Shown: piece by piece, positions 10,009 through 16,769 of the stretch
Numbering within the stretch: position 1 is the stretch's first letter
Layout: each line of letters opens with the position of its first letter
Assembly: GCF_014656295.1 (NCBI RefSeq)
Contig: NZ_BNCD01000002.1
Coordinates: 186,001 to 250,000 of the forward strand
DNA from: Streptomyces sulfonofaciens
Lineage (GTDB): Bacteria > Actinomycetota > Actinomycetes > Streptomycetales > Streptomycetaceae
Direction of reading: 5' to 3'
DNA: 64,000 nucleotides
Program-made: the position numbers and the translations under genes
The notes under the pieces: generated by a model
Databases searched by the model: none
Told to the model about the DNA's origin: nothing
What the model saw: the letters and a program-made list of their open reading frames with translations, nothing else

Positions 10009-10063
10009 CGCCGGGGCCCGTGTCCCCGGTTCGGTCCGCGGCCGCGGCGGGCGGGGCCGGGGG

Positions 10064-10732
10064 TCAGCCGGTCGGTTCGGCGGGCCAGAGCGGTGCGGGG
10101 ACGGCGAGGCCGAAGTCCTGTCCCCAGCGGTTGCGGCTGCTGACCTCGTGCACGGGGCGCCGGTTCGCGGCCACTGCCCACCGCCCTCGCGGATAGCCCA
10201 TCGAGAGCATCGCGGTCATCCGCCAGCCCTCCTCGGTGGGCACCTGGAGCAGCTTCGTCACCTCTTCGGCCTCGTAGCGCAGCACCGTGGTGATGACGCT
10301 CCCGACCCCTTCCGCGCGTGCGGCGAGCATGGCGCTCCAGATGGCGGGATAGATGTTCGCGCCGCCGTGGTCGTCGACCGCGAACACGAACAGCAGCAGG
10401 GGTATCTCGGCGAAGTGCTCGGTGAAGTAGTCCCCGGACGCCTTGATCCGGCGCATCGTCTCGGCATGCGCCTGCGGGTCGTGCACCGGTGCCGCCAGCC
10501 GGCCGGCCTCGATGTCGGCGTACTCCCGTGCCCGGCAGCGCCGGTAGATGGTGGCGAGTTCCGCCTTCGTGGCCGGATCGTCGACGCCGAGGAAGTGCCA
10601 GCGCTGGGTGTTCCCGCCGTTGGGCGCCCGGATCGCGGCGTCCAGGGTCCGGGCCTGGGTCCGGAGCGGGATCGCATCGGGGTGGGTGCGGCGCATCATC
10701 CGCGTGGTGTACAGCGCTTCGTGGACGTCCAT
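10064..10732 (-). CDS. Nitroreductase-family FMN oxidoreductase
   Basis: A 222-residue protein with the classical nitroreductase start (MDVHEALYTTRMMRRTHPD, FMN-phosphate-binding Arg residues), the APNGGNTQRWHF active-site loop, the dimer-interface IYPAIWSAMLAARAEGVGS helix and a C-terminal GYPRGRW segment. Such enzymes transfer electrons from NAD(P)H through FMN to nitro groups, quinones or flavins. Operator copy A overlaps its promoter. Together with the second nitroreductase and the hydroxylaminobenzoate-lyase homologue in the same set, reduction of a nitroaromatic to the hydroxylamine is the best guess. Homologues in other clusters reduce enones or quinones, so the assignment is by context. 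Confidence 0.85.
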   Translation of the reverse strand: MDVHEALYTTRMMRRTHPDAIPLRTQARTLDAAIRAPNGGNTQRWHFLGVDDPATKAELATIYRRCRAREYADIEAGRLAAPVHDPQAHAETMRRIKASGDYFTEHFAEIPLLLFVFAVDDHGGANIYPAIWSAMLAARAEGVGSVITTVLRYEAEEVTKLLQVPTEEGWRMTAMLSMGYPRGRWAVAANRRPVHEVSSRNRWGQDFGLAVPAPLWPAEPTG

Positions 10733-10845
10733 TGCCGACGCTCCTCGCGACTCGCGGCCGAAGGAGAACGGCCGGTGCGGCAGCGGGCGCGGGACCCGCG
10801 GGGGCCGGCCCGAGCCGGCCCCTCGACGATTATGCTCCGACTTAC

Positions 10846-10866
10846 GTTACAGTCAATAATCGGAAC
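10846..10866. promoter_or_regulatory. TetR-type operator copy A over the nitroreductase promoter
   Basis: GTTAC at 10846-10850 and GGAAC at 10862-10866 are 11 bases apart. Read on the minus strand, the spacer contains TTGACT, a good -35 box, with TAATCG 18 bases further on as a possible -10. A bound repressor would cover the -35 region. Confidence 0.65.
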
Positions 10867-10883
10867 GAAATGCGGAAGCGGAA

Positions 10884-10933
10884 GGGCGGGGGTGGGGGAG
10901 GGGGGCCGGGGAGAGGGGGGCCGGGGAGAGGGG
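10884..10933 (+). repeat. G-rich tract with a 15-bp tandem duplication
   Basis: Fifty bases are nearly all G on the plus strand, with runs of 5, 5, 6, 4, 6, 4 and 4 G. GGGGGGCCGGGGAGA is present twice in tandem (10900-10914, 10915-10929). It lies between the TetR stop and the nitroreductase promoter, on the template strand of both genes. It could form a G-quadruplex and hinder read-through. Confidence 0.6.
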
Positions 10934-10952
10934 ATGTCGGGGAGCTGACAGC

Positions 10953-11633
10953 TCACCGGGTGCGCTCGGCCGTTCCGGTGGCGTGCCGCCCGGCGTCGTC
11001 CGTCTTGCGCGCGATCGCCGGCCACAGCACCGCGACCACCGCCTCGGGTATGTCCTCCTTGCTCTCGCCGCGGTAGAAGGCGGCGAAGTAGCTGCCGAAG
11101 CACATGGTGGCGATGGTGTGCTCGTCGATCTCCTCGCGCACCGCGCCGAGTTCGCGAAGTTGGGCGAGCGTGTTCTCGACCAGGGTGACGCGTGGTTCGA
11201 CCGCGTGCCTGCGGAGGATCTCCAGCAGTTCCGGTGTGCGGTTCGCCTCGCCGGCGAAGTTGCCCATCAGCATCATCGCGTCCGGGTTGAAGTACGCGGG
11301 ATCGAGGCGGCGGACGGCCTCGACGAGGGCCTCGCGCGGCTCCATACGGCTCAGGTCGAGCGCGTACATGTCGCGCTGTTTGCGGAAACCGTAGTCCAGC
11401 GCGTCGACGACCAGCTCGAACTTGCTGCTCCAGCGCCGGTAGAGGGTGGGGCGGCTGACCTTCGCGTCGGCCGCGATGTCCCCGATCGTCATGCGTGAGT
11501 AGCCGTCCTGGACGAGGCGGTTGCGGGTGGCCAGGATGATCGCCTCGTCGAGCGCGGCGTCGCGGGGGCGGCCGCCGGGGCGCGATCCTGCGGCGTCCGC
11601 GTGCTCGTTCGTCGCTGCGCGTGCTCGGGTCAT
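10953..11633 (-). CDS. TetR-family transcriptional regulator of the nitroaromatic-like gene set
   Basis: A 226-residue TetR protein. The helix-turn-helix occupies about residues 28-74 (IILATRNRLVQDGYSRMTIGDIAADAKVSRPTLYRRWSSK is the recognisable block, here with the typical YRRW end), followed by an all-helical ligand domain with MLMGNFAGEANRTPEL. It sits in the middle of the group that shares the (G/T)TTAC-N11-G(T/G)AAC operator and is the only regulator gene there, so it is the obvious candidate to bind it. It is divergent from the alpha/beta hydrolase gene, whose promoter carries copy B. TetR proteins are usually repressors released by a small ligand, here perhaps an aromatic acid. Confidence 0.88.
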   Translation of the reverse strand: MTRARAATNEHADAAGSRPGGRPRDAALDEAIILATRNRLVQDGYSRMTIGDIAADAKVSRPTLYRRWSSKFELVVDALDYGFRKQRDMYALDLSRMEPREALVEAVRRLDPAYFNPDAMMLMGNFAGEANRTPELLEILRRHAVEPRVTLVENTLAQLRELGAVREEIDEHTIATMCFGSYFAAFYRGESKEDIPEAVVAVLWPAIARKTDDAGRHATGTAERTR

Positions 11634-11706
11634 GAACCCACCTCGTAGACGGTGCCGATCGCCATCATATCCAAGTCGTTACAAGGGCCGGCTGTTGCGT
11701 ATAGGC

Positions 11707-11727
11707 TTTACATCGATTGATCGTAAC
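11707..11727. promoter_or_regulatory. TetR-type operator copy B before the alpha/beta hydrolase gene
   Basis: TTTAC at 11707-11711 and GTAAC at 11723-11727, 11 bases apart, in the divergent region between the TetR gene and the hydrolase. The spacer contains TTGATC as a possible -35 box. A lone GTTAC half-site also occurs about 30 bases upstream. Confidence 0.65.
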
Positions 11728-11755
11728 GTAATTCACGAGTCGTGGGAGGACCGGT

Positions 11756-12631
11756 ATGGCGCGCACAAGCAGGAGGATCGAGTTCCCCGGTTCCGAGGGC
11801 GCGCCGCTGGCCGCGCGCCTGGAACTGCCCGAGGGCCCGCCGCGCGCGTGCGCCGTCTTCGCGCACTGCTTCACCTGCGGCAAGGACGGGCTCGCGGCAG
11901 CCCGGATCTCGCGGGCACTCAGCGCCGGGGGGCTCGCCGTGCTCCGGTTCGACTTCACCGGTCTCGGCGACTCGGGCGGCGACTTCTCGCGGACGACGTT
12001 CAGCTCCAACGTCGAGGACCTGGTCCGCGCGGCGGAGTACCTGCGCGAGACCGTGGCGGCGCCGTCGGTGCTGATCGGGCACTCGCTCGGCGGAGCCGCG
12101 GTCCTCGCCGCGGCGAGCCGCATACCGGAGACCCGCGCCGTCGTCACGATCGGCGCCCCGGCCGACCCCGCGCACGTCACGAAGTCGCTCGGCGCGGCGC
12201 GCGCGGAGATCGAGGCGCTCGGCGCGGCGGAGGTGGACCTGGGCGGCCGCACCTTCCGGATCCGGCGCTCCTTCCTCGACGACCTCGCCGTGCAGCCGCA
12301 GTCCGGGCGCATCCGCCGGCTGGGTGTGCCGCTGCTGGTGCTGCACTCGCCGGTGGACCGGGTCGTCGAGGTGGACAACGCCCGGCTGATCTTCGACACC
12401 GCCCGGCACCCGAAGTCGTTCGTCGCGCTCGACGGCGCCGACCACCTGCTGACCTCGCGCGCCGACTCCGACTACGTCGCCGAGGTGCTGCGCGCCTGGG
12501 TCGGCCGGTACCTCCCCGTCCTGGAAGGGGCGGCGCCGCGGCGCGAAGAGCGGGTGCCGGGTCCGCGGCCGACCGCTGCCCGGGGCGGGAGCCGGGGCGC
12601 GTGCGAGGCCGCAGGACCGACGGGGCCTTGA
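11756..12631 (+). CDS. Alpha/beta hydrolase (OsmC-associated hydrolase type)
   Basis: A 291-residue alpha/beta hydrolase. The nucleophile is Ser110 in GHSLGG; the acid is likely Asp in LHSPVDRVVEVDNA and the base His in ALDGADHLLT. The N-terminal RRIEFPGSEGAPLAARLELP strand pair and CFTCGKD loop are typical of hydrolases often fused or paired with OsmC domains. The substrate is unknown; an ester or amide of an aromatic compound would fit the setting. The last 35 residues are Gly/Arg/Pro-rich and probably disordered. A GGGAGGA ribosome site precedes ATG 11756. Operator copy B indicates control by the divergent TetR. Confidence 0.8.
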   Translation: MARTSRRIEFPGSEGAPLAARLELPEGPPRACAVFAHCFTCGKDGLAAARISRALSAGGLAVLRFDFTGLGDSGGDFSRTTFSSNVEDLVRAAEYLRETVAAPSVLIGHSLGGAAVLAAASRIPETRAVVTIGAPADPAHVTKSLGAARAEIEALGAAEVDLGGRTFRIRRSFLDDLAVQPQSGRIRRLGVPLLVLHSPVDRVVEVDNARLIFDTARHPKSFVALDGADHLLTSRADSDYVAEVLRAWVGRYLPVLEGAAPRREERVPGPRPTAARGGSRGACEAAGPTGP

Positions 12632-12677
12632 ACGCGGGGCGTGCCTTCGCCGTTCCGGGGCCCCGTCCGCGAGTTGC

Positions 12678-12698
12678 GTTACATAGCTTGACCGTAAC
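12678..12698. promoter_or_regulatory. TetR-type operator copy C before the lyase-like operon
   Basis: GTTAC at 12678-12682 and GTAAC at 12694-12698, 11 bases apart, with TTGACC inside the spacer as a -35 box and TAACGT 18 bases later as a possible -10. It lies about 90 bases before the lyase homologue. Confidence 0.7.
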
Positions 12699-12786
12699 TA
12701 AACAGGGGACGTAACGTCGGGCGTGCCGCGCACGGTGGCCGATCTGGCCGGCCACCTGGACCGAAATGACGGAAGGGAAGTCGACG

Positions 12787-13296
12787 ATGACGACCGCACG
12801 GGAACTGATCGACCGGAGCATCCCGTTCCTCGGCGAGGTGAAGAACCGCACCGCGGGCGCGGAGCTGGAGACCTGGCTGAACGACACCTACGGACCCGGC
12901 AGCGGGCTGTACGAGGACCTCGCCCGCATGATCAAGGACGGCGTCCGCGCGGGCTGGGCGGCGAACGTGGAGGTGGAGGGCCGCAAGTACCGGCGCAGCC
13001 GCATCGCCGAGCCGCGCGAGGACCTGCACTACTTCAGCATCACGGCCGTCTACATGAACAGTGCCGAGCCGTTCCGCGGGCAGTACCACCAGCACCCGTA
13101 CGGAGAACTCAACCTCGTGGTCCCGCTGGACGCGGACGCCCGGCTGATGGGGCCGCGCGGCTGGAGCGGACCGGGCTGGACGGCCCCCGGGCCGGGCAGC
13201 CACCACTACCCGGAGGTCAAGGGCGGCGCGCTCATCGCGCTGTTCTACCTGCCGGCGGGCCGCATCTCGTACGACATCACCGCGCCGGCCGCCTGA
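12787..13296 (+). CDS. 4-hydroxylaminobenzoate lyase (PnbB/DUF4863) homologue
   Basis: A 169-residue protein that looks like the DUF4863 family, which contains PnbB, the p-hydroxylaminobenzoate lyase that turns 4-hydroxylaminobenzoate into protocatechuate and ammonia in p-nitrobenzoate degraders. Family marks seen are GQYHQHPYGELNLVVPLD, GPGWTAPGPGSHHYPEV and the terminal FYLPAGRISYDI, consistent with a cupin-like metal barrel. ATG 12787 has a GGAAGGGAAG ribosome site; an in-frame ATG at 12766 is less likely. It heads a three-gene unit with a nitroreductase and an alpha/beta hydrolase. The reaction is inferred from family memory and context; the true substrate may differ from the benzoate. 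Confidence 0.75.
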   Translation: MTTARELIDRSIPFLGEVKNRTAGAELETWLNDTYGPGSGLYEDLARMIKDGVRAGWAANVEVEGRKYRRSRIAEPREDLHYFSITAVYMNSAEPFRGQYHQHPYGELNLVVPLDADARLMGPRGWSGPGWTAPGPGSHHYPEVKGGALIALFYLPAGRISYDITAPAA

Positions 13297-13318
13297 CGCC
13301 CCGGGGGATGGAGGTGCC

Positions 13319-14053
13319 TTGGACACCGTGACGACGATCGAGGACGCGCTGCTCACCCGGCGCAGTTGCCGGGCTTTCCTGCCCACACCGGTGCCGCGCG
13401 CGCAGGTCGAGCGGCTGCTCTCGCTGGCGGCCAGGTCGGCCAGCAACTCCAACTGCCAGCCCTGGCAGGTGCACGTGCTGACCGGCGCCGCGAAGCGGGC
13501 ACTGACCGCGGACCTGCTGCGGGCGCACGACGCGGAGCGCAGGGCCGAGGCCGGTGAGTTCGACTACCAGCCGCGCGCGGACCAGTGGCCCGAGCCCTTC
13601 CGCGCGCGCCGCCGCAGGTTCGGCGAGAGCCTGTACCGCGACACGCTCGGCATCGCGGTGGACGACACCACCGGCCGCCGCGGACACCACCGGCGCAACT
13701 ACGACTTCTTCGGCGCGCCGGTGGGGATCATCCTCACCGTCAGTCGCGCCCCCCTCCAGGGCGCTCTGGTGGACGCCGGCCTGTTCCTCCAGGCGCTGAT
13801 GCTGGCCGCTCGTGGGGCGGGGCTGCACACGTGCGCCCAGGCTTCGCTGATCGACTTCCATCCGGTGCTGCGCAGGCACCTGGCGATCGCCGACGACCAT
13901 GTGGTCGTGTGCGGCCTCGCGCTGGGGCACGCCGACGAGGGCCACCGCCTCAGCGCCCATCGGACCACCCGTGAGTCGGTCGCGTCGTTCGCGGCCTTCT
14001 ACGACTCCGCGTCCTACGATTCCGGCGTGGCACCCGGAGCGGATTCGGCATGA
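13319..14053 (+). CDS. Nitroreductase-family protein (PnbA/NfnB-like)
   Basis: A 244-residue FMN nitroreductase. It begins IEDALLTRRSCRAFL with the FMN-binding Arg pair, has SNSNCQPWQVHVLTG, a central FGAPVGIILTVSR strand and GAGLHTCAQASL, and resembles the reductases that act on nitrobenzoates and related nitroarenes. The TTG start at 13319 is supported by GGAGGTG three bases before it. It follows the lyase homologue by 22 bases and overlaps the next hydrolase gene by four. Nitroreductase directly beside hydroxylaminobenzoate lyase reproduces the pnbA-pnbB pairing: nitro to hydroxylamino, then lyase. Confidence 0.85.
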   Translation: MDTVTTIEDALLTRRSCRAFLPTPVPRAQVERLLSLAARSASNSNCQPWQVHVLTGAAKRALTADLLRAHDAERRAEAGEFDYQPRADQWPEPFRARRRRFGESLYRDTLGIAVDDTTGRRGHHRRNYDFFGAPVGIILTVSRAPLQGALVDAGLFLQALMLAARGAGLHTCAQASLIDFHPVLRRHLAIADDHVVVCGLALGHADEGHRLSAHRTTRESVASFAAFYDSASYDSGVAPGADSA

Positions 14054-14880
14054 GCGGCGCGGGTGCGGTCGCGGTCGCGGTCGAGCGGGATCTGGCGTAC
14101 GCGAGCGTCGACGGCAGCGAGCTGCGCCTCGACGTCTACCGCCCCGCCGAGCCGGACACCCCGGTCGTCGTGTACGTGCACGGCGGCGGGTGGACCCGGG
14201 GCGACAGGCGCACGGACGGCACCGGGCGGCTGGCGCCCCTGGCCGCCCACGGCGTGACCGTGGTCGCGGTCGACTACCGCCTGGCTCCGCACGCGGTGTT
14301 CCCGATGCAGTTGCACGACCTCAAGGGCGCCGTGCGATGGCTGCGCGCCCACGGTCCGCGTCTTGGCCTCGCCACCGGGCGGCTCGGCATCTGGGGGGCT
14401 TCCGCGGGAGCGTACCTGGGGTCGCTGCTCGCCCTCTCCGAAGGCGACGGCGTGCTGGAGGGCACGGTCGGCGGAAACCTCGAACAGCCCAGCGGGGTGC
14501 AGGCCGTGGTGCACTGGTTCGGCCAGGCGGACCTCGTGGCGTCGGCGGCGCGCAGCGAGGTGGAGGCGCGGCTCCTGCCCTTCCGGTTCGAGGCGGATCT
14601 GCTGGGCACCGACGATCCGGCGGAGCTGGCGGAGCGGGCCCGTGGGCTGAGCCTGCTGTCGCGGGCGTCGCCCGAGGCGCCCCCGTTCCTGATCGCCCAT
14701 GGCGACCGCGACCGGGTGGTGCCCGTCTCGGAGGGCCTGTCGCTGCACCGGGCACTGGGTCACGCCGGCGCCCGCAGCCGCTTCGAGCTGCTGGCCGGTG
14801 CCGGGCACGAGGACGCGGAGTTCGACGGCCCCGCCACGCTCGCGATCACGGCAGCCTGGCTCCGGGCGGTGCTGGCCTGA
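14050..14880 (+). CDS. Alpha/beta hydrolase, carboxylesterase/HSL type
   Basis: A 276-residue hydrolase with the oxyanion-hole HGGG motif near residue 40, YRLAPHAVFP, and nucleophile Ser118 in GASAG. The likely acid is Asp in AHGDRDRVVP and the base His in GAGHEDAEF. These mark the BD-FAE/hormone-sensitive-lipase group, which cleaves short-chain or aryl esters and arylformamides. Its ATG overlaps the nitroreductase stop by four bases, so it is translationally coupled as the last gene of the lyase operon. It could open an ester or formamide that precedes or follows nitro reduction; no direct evidence decides. Confidence 0.8.
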   Translation: MSGAGAVAVAVERDLAYASVDGSELRLDVYRPAEPDTPVVVYVHGGGWTRGDRRTDGTGRLAPLAAHGVTVVAVDYRLAPHAVFPMQLHDLKGAVRWLRAHGPRLGLATGRLGIWGASAGAYLGSLLALSEGDGVLEGTVGGNLEQPSGVQAVVHWFGQADLVASAARSEVEARLLPFRFEADLLGTDDPAELAERARGLSLLSRASPEAPPFLIAHGDRDRVVPVSEGLSLHRALGHAGARSRFELLAGAGHEDAEFDGPATLAITAAWLRAVLA

Positions 14881-14898
14881 CCCTGCCCGGCGGCAGGG
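14881..14898 (+). terminator. Hairpin directly after the lyase operon
   Basis: CCCTGCC-CGGC-GGCAGGG begins at the base after the TGA stop. A second hairpin, GCCGCC-GTTTC-GGCGGC at 14913-14929, follows. Either could end the transcript. Confidence 0.55.
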
Positions 14899-15281
14899 CC
14901 GCTGCCGAACGCGCCGCCGTTTCGGCGGCCTTCGCCGGGCGCGACGGCACGCGGCGCGCGCTCGCGCCGGCCGATGCCGCCCGATGGCGCAACGGCGAGG
15001 TGTGGCACCCGTCCGCAGCGGGGAGACCGGTGACGACCGGGTGGGTACGGACGGAGGGGGGAGCTGCCGTACGCGGTCGGTGCGCCACCGGTCGGGGTGA
15101 TGCCCGAGAAGCTTATGGCGGCCCGGCCCCGGGGGCGTCAGCGGTGGCATTACCGAACCCTTACGCGTGCGCCGGTGCGGCCGGGGTGGGCGGGAGTGCC
15201 CGGTGCCGCGCCCGGCCGCGCCGATGCCGCACCGGTCACGACCGCCCGGCGAACGGGCCCCGATCCCAGGAGGATGCCGCC
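14899..15281. other. Intergenic stretch before the exonuclease gene
   Basis: Apart from the second hairpin at 14913-14929, about 350 bases hold no convincing gene. Several frames are open but show no family resemblance. The promoter and an AGGAGG ribosome site for the exonuclease lie at the right end. Confidence 0.4.
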
Positions 15282-15878
15282 TTGTCCACCTTCGTCGTCT
15301 TCGACCTGGAGTTCACCTCGTGGGCGGGAGCACTCGAACAGGACTGGTCGGCACCCGGGCAGCTCCGTGAGATCGTGCAGATCGGCGCCCTGCGGCTGGG
15401 CGAGGACTGTTCCGTCGTCGAGGAGTACGAGGCGCTGGTGCGGCCCGTGGCCAACCCGCGGCTGTCCGCCTACTTCACCGAACTCACCGGCATCGACCAG
15501 GCGGCGGTGGACCGGGACGGACTCCCCGCGGCACGGGCGCTCGGCGACTTCCTGGAGTTCTGCCAGGGGCAGTCCGTCCTCTCCTACGGCAACGACATGG
15601 TCGTCCTCGGAGAGAACGCGGGGTGGGCGCGCGCTCGCGGTGAAGAGCTCAGGAGCGGCTTCCTCGGGGCCGGCTTCCTGAACATCCGGCCCTGGCTGAA
15701 CGCCGTCGCACCGGTGACGGCACCGGTCAACGTGGGCCGGCTGTGGCACGTACTCGGCCTGCCCAGGCCCGCGGTCGCCGGGCAGGAGCATTCCGCGCTC
15801 TTCGACTGCCATTCCCTCGCCGCGGCCCTCGGACATCTGCGGGCGACGGGGACCGCCCTGCCTGAGGGGTGCTTCTAG
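15282..15878 (+). CDS. DEDDh-type 3'-5' exonuclease
   Basis: A 198-residue exonuclease of the RNase T/DnaQ-ERI superfamily. Exo I is FDLEFT (Asp, Glu), Exo II the SYGNDMVVL segment with its Asp, and Exo III is the HSALFDC block with the general-base His and final Asp, giving DEDDh. Length and the FDLEFTSWAG opening resemble the stand-alone KapD/ERI-1-like exonucleases that trim structured RNA or DNA with Mg2+. TTG 15282 starts it, with CCCAGGAGG ten bases upstream. The gene is monocistronic and apparently unrelated to its catabolic neighbours. Confidence 0.8.
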   Translation: MSTFVVFDLEFTSWAGALEQDWSAPGQLREIVQIGALRLGEDCSVVEEYEALVRPVANPRLSAYFTELTGIDQAAVDRDGLPAARALGDFLEFCQGQSVLSYGNDMVVLGENAGWARARGEELRSGFLGAGFLNIRPWLNAVAPVTAPVNVGRLWHVLGLPRPAVAGQEHSALFDCHSLAAALGHLRATGTALPEGCF

Positions 15879-15979
15879 CTCCTCCCGCACGCACTCCCGC
15901 GGTGCCGGGCGCCGCTCGTGCCGACGGCGAGGCCGAGCAACTCCAAAGAGCGGTTTCCGTTCCCGACGCCCTCCGTGTA

Positions 15980-15997
15980 CGTTCAGTATGTCGAACG
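15980..15997. promoter_or_regulatory. Operator 1 (CGTTC-N8-GAACG) before the XRE-cupin gene
   Basis: CGTTCAGTATGTCGAACG lies 60 bases before the regulator start. It shares the arms and a TAT core with operator 2 before the hydroxyproline operon, suggesting autoregulation. Confidence 0.7.
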
Positions 15998-16056
15998 GAC
16001 CCTCCGGGGCGGTCGTACGCTGAACCGAACAATGCCGGCGGGTGAAGGAGTCCCGA

Positions 16057-16644
16057 GTGAAGTCCCCCAGCAGTTCCATCCGGGACGTTCTTGCGGCCAA
16101 CCTCAAGCGGGAGAGGACGCGCCGGGGGCTGTCGCTCTCCAAGCTCTCCCAACTGTCCAGGATCGGCAAGGCCACCCTCTCGCAACTGGAGTCGGCGACC
16201 GGGAACCCCACCATCGAGACGGTGTTCAGCCTCTCGCGCGCACTGGACGTGCCCATCTCCGACCTGATGGACACCCGGTACTCGGACGCCGTGACCGTGG
16301 TGCGCGCCGAGGAGACCGAGGTGCTCAGCGGGGCCGGCGTCGACCTGCGTGCGCTGGACCGCATCGAGGCGGGCGGCGTCATCATGGAGGTCTACGACCA
16401 GCAGGTACGCGCGGGATGCGAGCAGCACTCGCTCGGCCACGCGGGCACGGAGCACACCGTCGTGCAGTCCGGCATGCTGCTCGCCGAGGTCGACGGGCGC
16501 CGGGTGGAACTCGGCCCGGGCGACTACATCGCCTTCGACGGCCGGCTGCCGCACACGTACGCGGCCCCCGAGGGCGCGGTCCGCTCCGTCCTCGTGCTGC
16601 ACTACCGATCGGGGCACGAGAAGCTCAAGGACCCCCCGCACTAA
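16057..16644 (+). CDS. XRE-family regulator with C-terminal cupin domain
   Basis: A 195-residue regulator with an HTH_3 domain at residues 5-62 (LKRERTRRGLSLSKLSQLSRIGKATLSQLE is the recognition region) and a cupin sensor at about 100-190 (GTEHTVVQSGMLLAEV ... LGPGDYIAFDGRLPHTY). This HipB/PuuR-like layout is usual for local regulators of amino-acid catabolism. GTG 16057 is chosen because GAAGGAG lies six bases upstream; GTG 16042 would bury that site. The same GTTC-N8-GAAC repeat stands before this gene, the hydroxyproline operon directly downstream and the peptide ABC operon, so this protein is the prime candidate to control all three, with hydroxyproline or a breakdown product as ligand. 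Confidence 0.88.
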   Translation: MKSPSSSIRDVLAANLKRERTRRGLSLSKLSQLSRIGKATLSQLESATGNPTIETVFSLSRALDVPISDLMDTRYSDAVTVVRAEETEVLSGAGVDLRALDRIEAGGVIMEVYDQQVRAGCEQHSLGHAGTEHTVVQSGMLLAEVDGRRVELGPGDYIAFDGRLPHTYAAPEGAVRSVLVLHYRSGHEKLKDPPH

Positions 16645-16705
16645 GGGGCCCCCTCGGGCGCACCCGGGCCAGCCCGCCGGCCCCGACCGCCCCGCCGTGG
16701 AGCCG

Positions 16706-16735
16706 TTGACACCTCACACCTGCGGTCCCTAGCCT
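16706..16735 (+). promoter_or_regulatory. Promoter of the hydroxyproline operon
   Basis: A consensus TTGACA -35 box (16706-16711) and TAGCCT -10 box (16730-16735) are 18 bases apart. The same boxes, 17 apart, precede the peptide ABC operon. Transcription should start inside the operator that follows. Confidence 0.7.
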
Positions 16736-16740
16736 GAAAT

Positions 16741-16758
16741 CGTTCGCTATACAGAACG
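16741..16758. promoter_or_regulatory. Operator 2 (CGTTC-N8-GAACG) over the start of the hydroxyproline operon
   Basis: CGTTCGCTATACAGAACG places its GTTC arm six bases after the -10 box, so a bound protein would block transcription. The ribosome site for the first gene directly follows. Confidence 0.75.
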
Positions 16759-16769
16759 GAGGCGGGCGG

